Shown here: positions 35,550-43,967 of the stretch, piece after piece | Position numbering within the stretch: the first letter of the stretch is position 1 | Layout of the letters: the number at the start of each line of letters is the position of its first letter | Assembly (NCBI GenBank): GCA_902168105.1 | Contig: CABHOY010000044.1 | Span: 1-64,000 of the forward strand | From: an uncultured Flavihumibacter sp. | Lineage (GTDB): Bacteria; Bacteroidota; Bacteroidia; Chitinophagales; Chitinophagaceae | Length of the DNA: 64,000 nucleotides | Direction: 5' to 3' | Program-made: the position numbers and the translations under genes | The notes under the pieces: model-generated | Seen by the model: only the letters and a program-made list of their open reading frames with translations | Databases searched by the model: none | What the model was told of the DNA's origin: nothing

Positions 35550-38090
35550 ATGGATACCAGGAGAGACTTTTTAAAAAAAGCCGCATTATTATCTGGCGGC
35601 ACAGGATTGGCCGGCGTATTGCCTGCTTCTATCCAGCGAGCGCTGGCAATTGATCCTGCAGCAGGAAGTACCTTCCTGGACGCAGAGCATGTCGTGTTAC
35701 TGATGCAGGAGAACAGGTCTTTTGATCATGCGCTTGGTACATTAAAAGGTATACGTGGTTTTAATGACCCGCGAGCCATTACATTGCCCAATAAAAACCT
35801 TGTATGGCTACAGTCTAATGCAGCAGGTGAAACGTACGCACCTTTCCGCCTGGATATTAAAGATTCGAAAGTTACCTGGATGAGTTCTCTTCCTCACTCA
35901 TGGGAAAACCAGGTAGATGCCCGTAATGATGGTAAGTATGATAAATGGCTGGATGTAAAACAATCCGGCAATAAAGCATACAAAGATCTTCCGTTAACAA
36001 TGGGATATTTTACAAGAGAAGATATTCCATTCTACTATGCATTGTCAGACGCATTCACCGTATGTGACCAGAATTTCTGTTCTTCGCTTACCGGTACAAC
36101 ACCTAACAGGCTTTACTTCTGGACAGGCACTATCCGTGAAAAACAGAGTCCTGACGCAGCTCCTAACGTACGTAACTCAGAAGTGGATTATCCTGTTCCT
36201 GCCAGCTGGACAACCTTTCCCGAGCGATTGGAAGACGCAGGCATCAGCTGGAAAGTGTATCAGAATGAATTGAGTGTGGGGGTTGGTTTCAGTGGCGAAG
36301 AAGATGCCTGGCTGGCTAATTTCACCGACAATCCGCTGGAGTTCTTCTCCCAATACAAACCTCAGTTGTCAATAGCGCATTATAAATATATACAGCAGAG
36401 TATTGCAAAACTGACGAGTGATATTAAAGCGCTTGAAGAAAAGACAGGGACTGCCAGCAGTGAGGATGCTGCAGCTATGAAAAAAGCATTACAAGAGAAG
36501 CAGGCGCAACTGAGCAGTTTAAAGGAATATGAAGCAAAATGGCGCCCGGAGAAATTTGAACAACTTTCTCAGAAGGAAAAGAACATACATAGAAAGGCAT
36601 TTACAACGAACGAAAAAGATCCGCATTATCATGAATTAACCACGTTGCAATATCATGACGGTAATACAGAACGCTCCATGCAGGTGCCTAAAGGTGACGT
36701 CCTTTACCAGTTCAGAGAAGATGTAAAAACCGGGCAACTACCTGCTGTATCCTGGATCGTAGCTCCTGAGAACTTTTCAGACCATCCAGGTGCCCCATGG
36801 TATGGTGCATGGTATCTTGCGGAAGTGATGGATATTCTGACACAGAACCCAGAGGTATGGAAGAAGACAATCTTTATACTGGCATATGATGAGAATGATG
36901 GAGACTTTGATCACGTTCCTCCTTTTGTACCTCCACATGGGCCAGGCACAGGCCTTGCCTCTGCAGGTATAGATACAAGCGTGGAATATGTGACCCGTGA
37001 ACAGGAGCTCCGGAAAAAAGGCATGCATGAAGAAAACGTGAGAGAAAGTCCTATTGGCCTCGGATACCGTGTACCGCTGATCATCGCGTCTCCATGGAGC
37101 CGCGGGGGTATGGCCTGTTCTGAGGTGTTTGACCATACATCGGTATTGCAATTCCTGGAACATTTCTTAAGCCATAAAACAGGGAAGTCCATCGTCGAGA
37201 CAAACATCAGCGAATGGCGCCGTACTGTTTGCGGAGACCTGACTTCCGTCTTTCGCCCCTACAACGGAGAGAAGATACCATTGCCTTCATTTGGTGATAA
37301 GGATGCCTTCATTGAAAGTATACACAAAGCACAGTTCAAGGAGGTACCGTCCGGATTCAAGAAGCTGACTGCGGCAGAGATTGCGGCTATTAACCAGGAT
37401 ACCACTGCTCCTCATATGGCACGGCAGGAAGCGGGGATCCGTCCGGCTTGTGCACTGCCGTATGAATTATATGTAGACGGAAGGAGGGGAAGGGATGGCA
37501 AGTCCTTCGAGATAAAATTTACAGCTGGTACAGAACTGGCTGGAAACCGCTCTGCTGGCGTGCCATTTAATGTATATGCGCCGGGGAAATACTTGTCTGC
37601 AGATAAAGCTTCCTTTGAGACTGTAAGAACATGGGCTTATGCTGTAAAGGCTGGCGACAGTCTGACGGACACCTGGTCACTGTCATCATTTGAAAATGAC
37701 CTGTATCACCTGAGGGTATATGGCCCTAACGGGTTTTATAGGGAATTCATTGGAGACGATAATGATCCGCAGGTAAATGTAGAATGTGGATATGAACGGA
37801 AAGGGAAATCATTTACAGGCAATGTTTCTTTGCAACTAAACAATCCTGATAATACACACGTATATACTGTAGAGATCATCGATCATGCGTATAAAAGCGG
37901 CAATCATAAAAAGATCTTGAATGCAGGTGCAAAATCATCAATAGTACTTGATCTCAGTAAGAGCTTTGGTTGGTATGATTTCAGCGTACGTATCACTGGT
38001 AATGAAACATTCGAAAGAAGGTATGCGGGACGTGTGGAGAATGGAAAGACCGGCTTCTCTGATCCGGCGATGGGAAGGGTCAAATTATAA
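35550..38090 (+). CDS. Phosphocholine-specific phospholipase C, Tat-exported
   Basis: An 846-residue enzyme of the acid phosphatase/PLC superfamily, cleaving phosphatidylcholine or sphingomyelin. The Tat signal is MDTRRDFLKKAALLSG. The catalytic domain starts HVVLLMQENRSFDHALGTL and contains NDPRAITLPN and YDENDGDFDHVPPF (metal-binding Asp/His), with C-terminal beta domains typical of this family (about 640-846). Length is as in PlcN/PlcH. The start is set at ATG 35550; the TTG 35538 extension only adds MLSL. It is 150 bases after the SdpI-like gene and is probably a separate unit. Confidence 0.95.
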   Translation: MDTRRDFLKKAALLSGGTGLAGVLPASIQRALAIDPAAGSTFLDAEHVVLLMQENRSFDHALGTLKGIRGFNDPRAITLPNKNLVWLQSNAAGETYAPFRLDIKDSKVTWMSSLPHSWENQVDARNDGKYDKWLDVKQSGNKAYKDLPLTMGYFTREDIPFYYALSDAFTVCDQNFCSSLTGTTPNRLYFWTGTIREKQSPDAAPNVRNSEVDYPVPASWTTFPERLEDAGISWKVYQNELSVGVGFSGEEDAWLANFTDNPLEFFSQYKPQLSIAHYKYIQQSIAKLTSDIKALEEKTGTASSEDAAAMKKALQEKQAQLSSLKEYEAKWRPEKFEQLSQKEKNIHRKAFTTNEKDPHYHELTTLQYHDGNTERSMQVPKGDVLYQFREDVKTGQLPAVSWIVAPENFSDHPGAPWYGAWYLAEVMDILTQNPEVWKKTIFILAYDENDGDFDHVPPFVPPHGPGTGLASAGIDTSVEYVTREQELRKKGMHEENVRESPIGLGYRVPLIIASPWSRGGMACSEVFDHTSVLQFLEHFLSHKTGKSIVETNISEWRRTVCGDLTSVFRPYNGEKIPLPSFGDKDAFIESIHKAQFKEVPSGFKKLTAAEIAAINQDTTAPHMARQEAGIRPACALPYELYVDGRRGRDGKSFEIKFTAGTELAGNRSAGVPFNVYAPGKYLSADKASFETVRTWAYAVKAGDSLTDTWSLSSFENDLYHLRVYGPNGFYREFIGDDNDPQVNVECGYERKGKSFTGNVSLQLNNPDNTHVYTVEIIDHAYKSGNHKKILNAGAKSSIVLDLSKSFGWYDFSVRITGNETFERRYAGRVENGKTGFSDPAMGRVKL

Positions 38091-38130
38091 CAGAACCTTA
38101 CCTTTGCGGCGGAACTAAAAAACGTAAACA

Positions 38131-38847
38131 ATGGAATCAATAAAAGGTAAAAATGCACTTGTTACCGGCGCAGGCAAGGGGATAGGCAAAGCGGTGGCTA
38201 AGCAGCTGGCTGCAGAAGGTGTGAACCTGGCCTTGCTGGCGCGCACTGAAAAGGATTTGCAGATTGTGGCGGACGAATTGAAAGGAACAGGCGTGAAGGT
38301 GGTATATGCTACAGCAGACGTGGCAGACAGAAAAGCAGTCGAAGCTGCTATTGAAAAAATGGGCGCTGCACTTGGCAGCATTGATATCCTGATCAACAAC
38401 GCCGGTATCGGTAAGTTTGCTAAATTCCTGGAGCTGGAACCGGAAGAATGGGAGCAGGTAGTAAAAGTGAACCTGTTTGGCGCATATTATGTGGTACGTG
38501 CGGTATTGCCAGGCATGTTGTCCCGTCAAAGCGGTGACATAGTGAATATATCTTCTACAGCCGGCCAGAAAGGTGCGGCAGTAACCAGCGCTTACAGCGC
38601 ATCTAAATTTGGACTAATAGGTATGTCCGAGTCATTAATGCAGGAAGTACGTAAATCCAATATTAGGGTAACGACATTAACGCCCAGTACAATTGCGACC
38701 GATATGGCAATAGAATTGAAATTAACAGACGGAAATCCTGAAAAGGTGATGCAGGCTGAAGATTTCGCGGAGTTGATCGTTATGCAGTTGAAACTGAACA
38801 GGCGAACATTTGTTAAGGAGGCCGGTTTATGGTCTACCAATCCGTGA
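38131..38847 (+). CDS. SDR-family oxidoreductase (3-ketoacyl-ACP reductase-like)
   Basis: A 238-residue classical SDR: VTGAGKGIGKAVA (glycine motif, about 11-23), NNAG (about 90), catalytic Ser in NISSTAGQKG (near 140) and Y-S-A-S-K (154-158). The fold matches FabG-type reductases; with an unrelated context its substrate is not known. A TACCTTTG -7 box (38099-38106) lies 25 bases before the start, without a clear -33 element. Confidence 0.92.
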   Translation: MESIKGKNALVTGAGKGIGKAVAKQLAAEGVNLALLARTEKDLQIVADELKGTGVKVVYATADVADRKAVEAAIEKMGAALGSIDILINNAGIGKFAKFLELEPEEWEQVVKVNLFGAYYVVRAVLPGMLSRQSGDIVNISSTAGQKGAAVTSAYSASKFGLIGMSESLMQEVRKSNIRVTTLTPSTIATDMAIELKLTDGNPEKVMQAEDFAELIVMQLKLNRRTFVKEAGLWSTNP

Positions 38848-38868
38848 GTAATCTTATCATATTGTTTC

Positions 38869-38900
38869 AAAGGTCCCGCCGAAGAGCGGGACCTTTTATT
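38869..38900 (+). terminator. Terminator after the SDR gene
   Basis: AAAGGTCCCGC (38869-38879) pairs exactly with GCGGGACCTTT (38886-38896) around the loop CGAAGA, then TTATTTT. It also faces the end of the convergent SufE-like gene. Confidence 0.88.
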
Positions 38901-39326
38901 TTACATAGCTTGTAATAATTGTATCTGATAGGCCACCGCCTGTGATTTCATTTTACGAAGTATCAATGGCCACTGTACAGTGAAAAATGGCTGGAACAGG
39001 CCGGATATCTCGTTCATAAAATAAATATCGGCGTCAGCAATATCCTTGGGATGATTACCGGATAATATCCGGCTAAACATTGCCAGCAGACTATTACTTG
39101 CTTTGTCACTAGACCCCGCAGTAAACCATACTTTTTCCTTGATATAGACTGCACGCACCCACATGTCTGAGATCCATCCCTGTACGCGGTAGTGATCGTG
39201 CTTATATTTATCCTCTATCAGAGGAAGTGATTTGGCGATGTTATCTATATACTGCTGGCGGCTTTTTTCATCTTCTAAAAGGAGAACATCCTCGATTAGT
39301 TTATCCTGTGCTTCGTTTATTGACAT
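38901..39326 (-). CDS. SufE-like protein lacking the catalytic cysteine
   Basis: A 141-residue protein that follows the SufE pattern from end to end: LPLIEDKYKHDHYRVQGW, then VWFTAGSSDKASNSLLAMF and ILSGNHPKDIADADIYF, then the C-terminal helix. SufE takes persulfide sulfur from SufS on Cys51 of Q-G-C-Q-S; here residue 51 is Trp (QGWISDMW), so that reaction is not possible. No other Cys is present to replace it. It may be a decayed paralogue or a regulator of SufS. No other suf genes are nearby. It is preceded by a lipoprotein fragment and a DUF4349 gene in the same direction. Confidence 0.8.
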   Translation of the reverse strand: MSINEAQDKLIEDVLLLEDEKSRQQYIDNIAKSLPLIEDKYKHDHYRVQGWISDMWVRAVYIKEKVWFTAGSSDKASNSLLAMFSRILSGNHPKDIADADIYFMNEISGLFQPFFTVQWPLILRKMKSQAVAYQIQLLQAM

Positions 39327-39546
39327 AGACTCTCGTTTTAAGTTGACAATATGAAATTAAGAAGATATGCCGAGGATAGGGAATCGAAAACGGAAAAATG
39401 TTTTTGAGGTGACAGTCTGCTTTTGAATTTATGTAGCCGTATTTGCCGTTCTGAAAGATGCGGAATAGGGAACCTTCTTTATTGGCTTTTTTGCATGCTG
39501 CCAGTACCAAAAGTACCAGCAGCATGTATCCTGCTTTTTTTCTCAT
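39301..39546 (-). pseudogene. Truncated WG-repeat lipoprotein
   Basis: An 81-residue frame with a lipoprotein signal (MLLVLLVLAAC, Cys18) and a single WG-type repeat start (FRIFQNGKYGYINSKA). After that the sequence loses the pattern and runs into the leader and start of the SufE-like gene, overlapping it by 26 bases. WG-repeat proteins normally have many copies, so the rest of the gene seems deleted. The ATG overlaps the stop of the DUF4349 gene by four bases. Confidence 0.5.
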
Positions 39547-40433
39547 TCCTCCAGCTTTTTTGCAATCTTATTGATCAGCTTCAGTCTGTCAATGATCACC
39601 AGCAACACGAATGTTGCACATAAAACGCCTAATGCTGCAAACACCAGGTAGGTAAAGAAATGAATGGTCCATTCCAATGCCACCCTTACCCTGTGTATAA
39701 GACTTATCTTCTTTTCTGTCGCTCCTTCATACAATGACAGTTTTACTGTGCAGAATTCATTCTCTGTATCGAAATTGCCTAATTCTACGCCCAGATCCTG
39801 AAGTTTGCCCTCTGTCTCAAGTATTTTGTCATGCAGTGCTACGAGGTCTGTAATGGGGCCTGGTTTTGATTTTAATTCATTGAGTGATTCCAGCGTTTTT
39901 AGCAGTGACGCTTTTTGTGCATTTAGCTGTCTATATTCATTGGTCTTATCCACTTTGGTGATCTCTGTAGCTCTGATCACGCCTATTTTCTGAATAGCGA
40001 GATAAAAGGAATCAAATGCTTCCGGGCTCACGCCGATCATCAGATGCAATTCCCGTCCGCCTTTTAACCCGAGTGCCTGTTCATATTGCACAATGGCTTT
40101 AAATGCTTCCGTTTGTGCGGCGATCTGTTTACTGTCCTGTTCAAAGTGGGAGGACTTGGTTTTGACAGAGGCCGTTTTTTCATATTTCTGGCTGGGGGAG
40201 ACCACCATATCTGGTTGTTGCTGGCTGGGAGCTCCTTTGTATTGCATCTTTTCAGAGGCATAGTTTTTACGGAGATTGCTAATACTTTCGAAGAAGTCAT
40301 TGCTGTAGTCGCCGGTCTGACGGCCGTCATTAGCTACATAACCATAAATGAACCTGAAAATAAATAACACAAGGAAAACAAGGGTCGCCCAACGCACCAG
40401 TCCCAAGATGCGGGCTTTAAAACTTTTCATCAT
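39543..40433 (-). CDS. DUF4349 family membrane protein
   Basis: A 296-residue protein: N-terminal membrane helix (about 14-32), extracytoplasmic part with the DUF4349 core (VQYEQALGLKGGRELHLMIGVSPEAFDSFY, then TEITKVDKTNEYRQLNAQKASLLKTL coiled coil), and a C-terminal membrane helix (about 258-285) with a basic end. The long coiled coil (190-240) suggests oligomers. The function is unknown; it leads the three-gene set with the lipoprotein fragment and the SufE-like gene. It is divergent from the thiolase gene, with only 64 bases between them. Confidence 0.82.
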   Translation of the reverse strand: MMKSFKARILGLVRWATLVFLVLFIFRFIYGYVANDGRQTGDYSNDFFESISNLRKNYASEKMQYKGAPSQQQPDMVVSPSQKYEKTASVKTKSSHFEQDSKQIAAQTEAFKAIVQYEQALGLKGGRELHLMIGVSPEAFDSFYLAIQKIGVIRATEITKVDKTNEYRQLNAQKASLLKTLESLNELKSKPGPITDLVALHDKILETEGKLQDLGVELGNFDTENEFCTVKLSLYEGATEKKISLIHRVRVALEWTIHFFTYLVFAALGVLCATFVLLVIIDRLKLINKIAKKLEE

Positions 40434-40497
40434 ATAGGGTATAAATTGTGTATGTAAGTTAGAGCAATTTTGGTAACGATAATCGTATATTTAATAC

Positions 40498-41778
40498 ATG
40501 TTATCCGATCAACAACCACGCAAAGTAGCCGTTGTAGGCTATAATCGTATCCCTTTTGCCAGGCAGAATACTTTCTATACTGATAAGGGCAACCAGGAGA
40601 TGATGACTGTCGCGCTCAATGGTCTTATAGACCGGTATCGCCTCAGTGGTATGCTGTTAGGAGAAGTGGCTGGGGGGGCGGTGATCAAACATAGCCGTGA
40701 GATCAACCTGATGCGGGAATGTGTATTGGGCTCTTCTCTTGATCATGCTACCGCAGCCTGTGATATACAACAGGCCTGTAATACCGGCATTGCAGCTTCT
40801 CTTTACATCGCGCACAAAATAGCATTGGGTGAGATAGAAGTGGGTATCGCAGGCGGGGTGGATTCTGCCAGTGACGTACCCCTGGTATTGGGAGAAGCAC
40901 TGCGGAAACGCTTGCTCGCGGCACGCAGGACAAAATCATTCGGACAGCGGCTCAAAGAGCTGGTAAAGATCGGGCTGAAAGATCTTACGCCTGTGGCTCC
41001 CATGAACATGGAACCACGCACTGGCCTCTCCATGGGTGGACACACAGAGATCACGGCCAAATACTATAAGATATCGAGGGAAGATCAGGACAGATATGCC
41101 CTGGAAAGCCATCAAAAAATGGCCCGTGCATATGATAATGGATTCTTTGATGATATGCTTACGCCTTTCGCCGGATTGGAACGTGATAACAACCTGCGGA
41201 GAGATACCAGCCTGGAGAAATTGGCGAAACTGAAACCTGCTTTTGACAAAGTGAATGGCTCATTGACTGCGGGGAACTCTTCTCCATTGACAGATGGTGC
41301 ATCCTGCATATTGCTAGCCAGTGAAGACTGGGCAAAACAACAGGGGCTGCCGGTACTGGCTTATATCACCTTTGCTGAAACGGCAGCTATTGAATATGTC
41401 GAACATCAGCATAACCTGCTGCTGGCACCTGTCTATGCCTCGGTGAGAATGTTACAAAAAGCCGGTTTGCAATTGCAGGACTTTGATTTCTACGAGATCC
41501 ATGAAGCCTTTGCGGCACAAGTACTGGCATTGCTGAAAATATGGGACAGCTCTGAACTGATGAAGGAGTTTGGTTATGACAAAGCACTAGGTAGTATTGA
41601 CCTGTCTAAAATGAATGTCAATGGTAGCAGTCTGGCTGCCGGCCATCCTTTTGCCGCTACTGGCGCCCGGGTCATAGCCACAATGGCGAAACTATTAAAT
41701 GAAAAAGGATCTGGCAGGGGATTTGTTTCTGTTTGCGCTGCCGGCGGACAAGGCGTTACCCTTATCATGGAAAAATAA
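40498..41778 (+). CDS. Thiolase (acetyl-CoA C-acyltransferase)
   Basis: A 426-residue thiolase of the FadI/AtoB type. The nucleophile Cys is in DIQQACNTGIAAS (near residue 88), the His in YEIHEAFAAQV (near 338), the second His in GSSLAAGHPFAATGAR (near 385) and the late C-x-G-type motif in VCAAGGQG (near 413). The length is near that of FadI. It catalyses thiolytic cleavage or condensation of acyl-CoA. No beta-oxidation genes are adjacent. It is convergent with topB. Confidence 0.92.
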   Translation: MLSDQQPRKVAVVGYNRIPFARQNTFYTDKGNQEMMTVALNGLIDRYRLSGMLLGEVAGGAVIKHSREINLMRECVLGSSLDHATAACDIQQACNTGIAASLYIAHKIALGEIEVGIAGGVDSASDVPLVLGEALRKRLLAARRTKSFGQRLKELVKIGLKDLTPVAPMNMEPRTGLSMGGHTEITAKYYKISREDQDRYALESHQKMARAYDNGFFDDMLTPFAGLERDNNLRRDTSLEKLAKLKPAFDKVNGSLTAGNSSPLTDGASCILLASEDWAKQQGLPVLAYITFAETAAIEYVEHQHNLLLAPVYASVRMLQKAGLQLQDFDFYEIHEAFAAQVLALLKIWDSSELMKEFGYDKALGSIDLSKMNVNGSSLAAGHPFAATGARVIATMAKLLNEKGSGRGFVSVCAAGGQGVTLIMEK

Positions 41779-41782
41779 CAAC

Positions 41783-43921
41783 TTACTGTTCTATTTCCAG
41801 TTCAAAGGCAGCATTGAGTATCAATTTACCCTCAGTGTCACTTTCCGCACCTGCAAGCTTCCAGCCTTTCATTTTACCTGTTTTCCCCTTGGTTAACAGG
41901 TCTGCAATCTGTTTATCTGTCAGCTTCTTGCCGAATACTTCAAAAGGAACTTTAAACCCGCATACTTTGAAGTTAGCACAACCATAAGCGGTATTACCCT
42001 TCTTCAGTAGATGAGCCTTACATTTAGGGCATTGCTGCTCTTCTATCATTACCGCCTTTTTAGGCTCTTTGGGCTTGGCCTCTTTTTTAGGCTTTTCTTC
42101 TTTCTCTTTTTCTTTCTCCGCCGGTTGGTCGGGCGCAACAGTAATAACCTTATAATTAGAGGTCTTTACTTCAATGGTGAGATCGATGACCATCTGGATC
42201 AGTTCCTGTTTGAACGTTTCCATTGCGTATTCCCCCTTTTCAATGAGTCGCAGCTTACGCTCCCAAATACCCGTTAGCTCGGGGCTTTTCAGTAATTCTG
42301 TCTGTATGGTATCTATCAGGTCTATGCCCGTTTGCGTAGCATAAATATTCTTTTTACGCTTCTCAATATACTTCCTCCGGAAGAGCGTTTCGATAATATT
42401 CGCGCGGGTGGAAGGTCGGCCTATACCGTTATCCTTCAGAAGCTCACGCATTTCTTCATCGTCTACCTGCTTGCCTGCCGTTTCCATTGCCCGTAACAAT
42501 GTCGCTTCTGTAAAAGCTTTTGGAGGTGAGGTTTTTCCCTGATGTATCCTCGGTGTATGCGGACCGCTTTCTCCAACTACAAATACCGGGAGGATCTTTT
42601 CTTCTTCCTCACCTTCTTTCTTAGGAGCAACATCATTAGCGTATACCTCTTTCCAGCCAGGTTCCAGTATCTGTTTACCCGTTACTTTAAATTCTACCTG
42701 TCCTACTTTACCGAGTACGGTCGTATTGGATATCTTACACTCGGGGTAAAAGGCTGCGATGAAGCGCCTTGCTACCAGGTCATAAATACGTTTTTCTTCC
42801 ATTCCCAGGTTGGATGGATATACCCCGGTAGGAATGATGGCATGGTGATCTGTCACTTTCTTATCATCAAAAACCGTCTTCAACTTTGGGATAGGTTTTG
42901 CAAGCAGGGGCGCTGTTAGCACTGCATATGGCGTAAGGTCCTGCATGATGCCTGCAATTTTCGGATGAAGATCTTCTGAGAGATAGGTGGTATCCACCCT
43001 TGGATAGGTGACCAGCTTTTTCTCATAGAGGCTTTGGATATATTTCAGCGTATCATCTGCGGAATAAGCGTATTTCTTATTGGCTTCCACTTGAAGGGCA
43101 GTCAGGTCAAAGAGGCGGGGATTACCCTCTTTCCCTTCTTTTTTCTCAAAAGAAGTAATTTCAAAAGGATGTTCTTTCAGATACTCCAATCCTTTTTGCG
43201 CCCTGTCCAATACCTTGATACGGTCAATAGTAGCGGTGAACTCTGTTTCCCGGTAGATCGTTTTTAACTCCCAGTATTCTTCTGAGACAAACGCATTGAT
43301 CTCTTTCTGCCGGGCTACGATCATAGCCAGGGTTGGGGTCTGTACCCTTCCGATGGAGAGTACTGTCTTCCCACCAACAGCGAATTTCTTGGTAAATAAG
43401 CGGGTAGCATTCATCCCCAATAACCAGTCTCCGATAGCCCTGGCGCTGCCTGCAGCATAGAGGTTATTATATTGAGCCGCATCTTTCAGCTTCTGGAAGC
43501 CTTCGCGGATGGCTTCTTCAGTCAGTGAGGAGATCCATAACCTTTTAACAGGCACTGTACATTGCGCTTTAAGTAGCACCCAACGCTGGATCAATTCTCC
43601 TTCCTGCCCGGCATCCCCACAGTTGATCACTTCATCACATTGCTGTACAAGTTGCTCTATGATCTTGAACTGCTTCTCTACACCGTTATTTTCTATCAGT
43701 TTGATACCGAAGCTGGATGGGATCATTGGGAGGTCTTCCAGCCGCCAGTATTTCCATTGTTCTGTATAATCATGTGGTTCTTTCAGGGTACAGAAATGCC
43801 CGAAGGTCCAGGTCACCTGGTACCCATTGCCTTCGTAGTATCCGTCCTTACGTTGTTTAGCGCCGAGAATCTCTGCGATATCTCTCGCTACGCTTGGTTT
43901 TTCAGCAATGCAAACCTTCAT
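41783..43921 (-). CDS. topB: DNA topoisomerase III
   Basis: A 712-residue type IA topoisomerase. Toprim domain (MKVCIAEKPSVARDIAEIL, then CGDAGQEGELIQRWV near 100), active-site Tyr in VTYPRVDTTYLSEDL (near 315), and a C-terminal zinc finger with four Cys (CPKCKAHLLKKGNTAYGC, then C-G-F) followed by the topoisomerase C-terminal repeat-like FEVFGKKLTDKQIADLLTKGK. A Lys/Glu-rich linker (about 610-640) joins them. The start is ATG 43921; the TTG at 43927 adds only two residues. It decatenates DNA during replication and recombination. Confidence 0.96.
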   Translation of the reverse strand: MKVCIAEKPSVARDIAEILGAKQRKDGYYEGNGYQVTWTFGHFCTLKEPHDYTEQWKYWRLEDLPMIPSSFGIKLIENNGVEKQFKIIEQLVQQCDEVINCGDAGQEGELIQRWVLLKAQCTVPVKRLWISSLTEEAIREGFQKLKDAAQYNNLYAAGSARAIGDWLLGMNATRLFTKKFAVGGKTVLSIGRVQTPTLAMIVARQKEINAFVSEEYWELKTIYRETEFTATIDRIKVLDRAQKGLEYLKEHPFEITSFEKKEGKEGNPRLFDLTALQVEANKKYAYSADDTLKYIQSLYEKKLVTYPRVDTTYLSEDLHPKIAGIMQDLTPYAVLTAPLLAKPIPKLKTVFDDKKVTDHHAIIPTGVYPSNLGMEEKRIYDLVARRFIAAFYPECKISNTTVLGKVGQVEFKVTGKQILEPGWKEVYANDVAPKKEGEEEEKILPVFVVGESGPHTPRIHQGKTSPPKAFTEATLLRAMETAGKQVDDEEMRELLKDNGIGRPSTRANIIETLFRRKYIEKRKKNIYATQTGIDLIDTIQTELLKSPELTGIWERKLRLIEKGEYAMETFKQELIQMVIDLTIEVKTSNYKVITVAPDQPAEKEKEKEEKPKKEAKPKEPKKAVMIEEQQCPKCKAHLLKKGNTAYGCANFKVCGFKVPFEVFGKKLTDKQIADLLTKGKTGKMKGWKLAGAESDTEGKLILNAAFELEIEQ

Positions 43922-43967
43922 ATTCAATTAATACAGGGATGCAAATGTCGTATAAATAGACAGAAAG

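Noticed and set aside
42011..42277. Phe/Leu-rich frame opposite topB
   Set aside because: It is the reverse of the Lys/Glu-rich linker of topoisomerase III.
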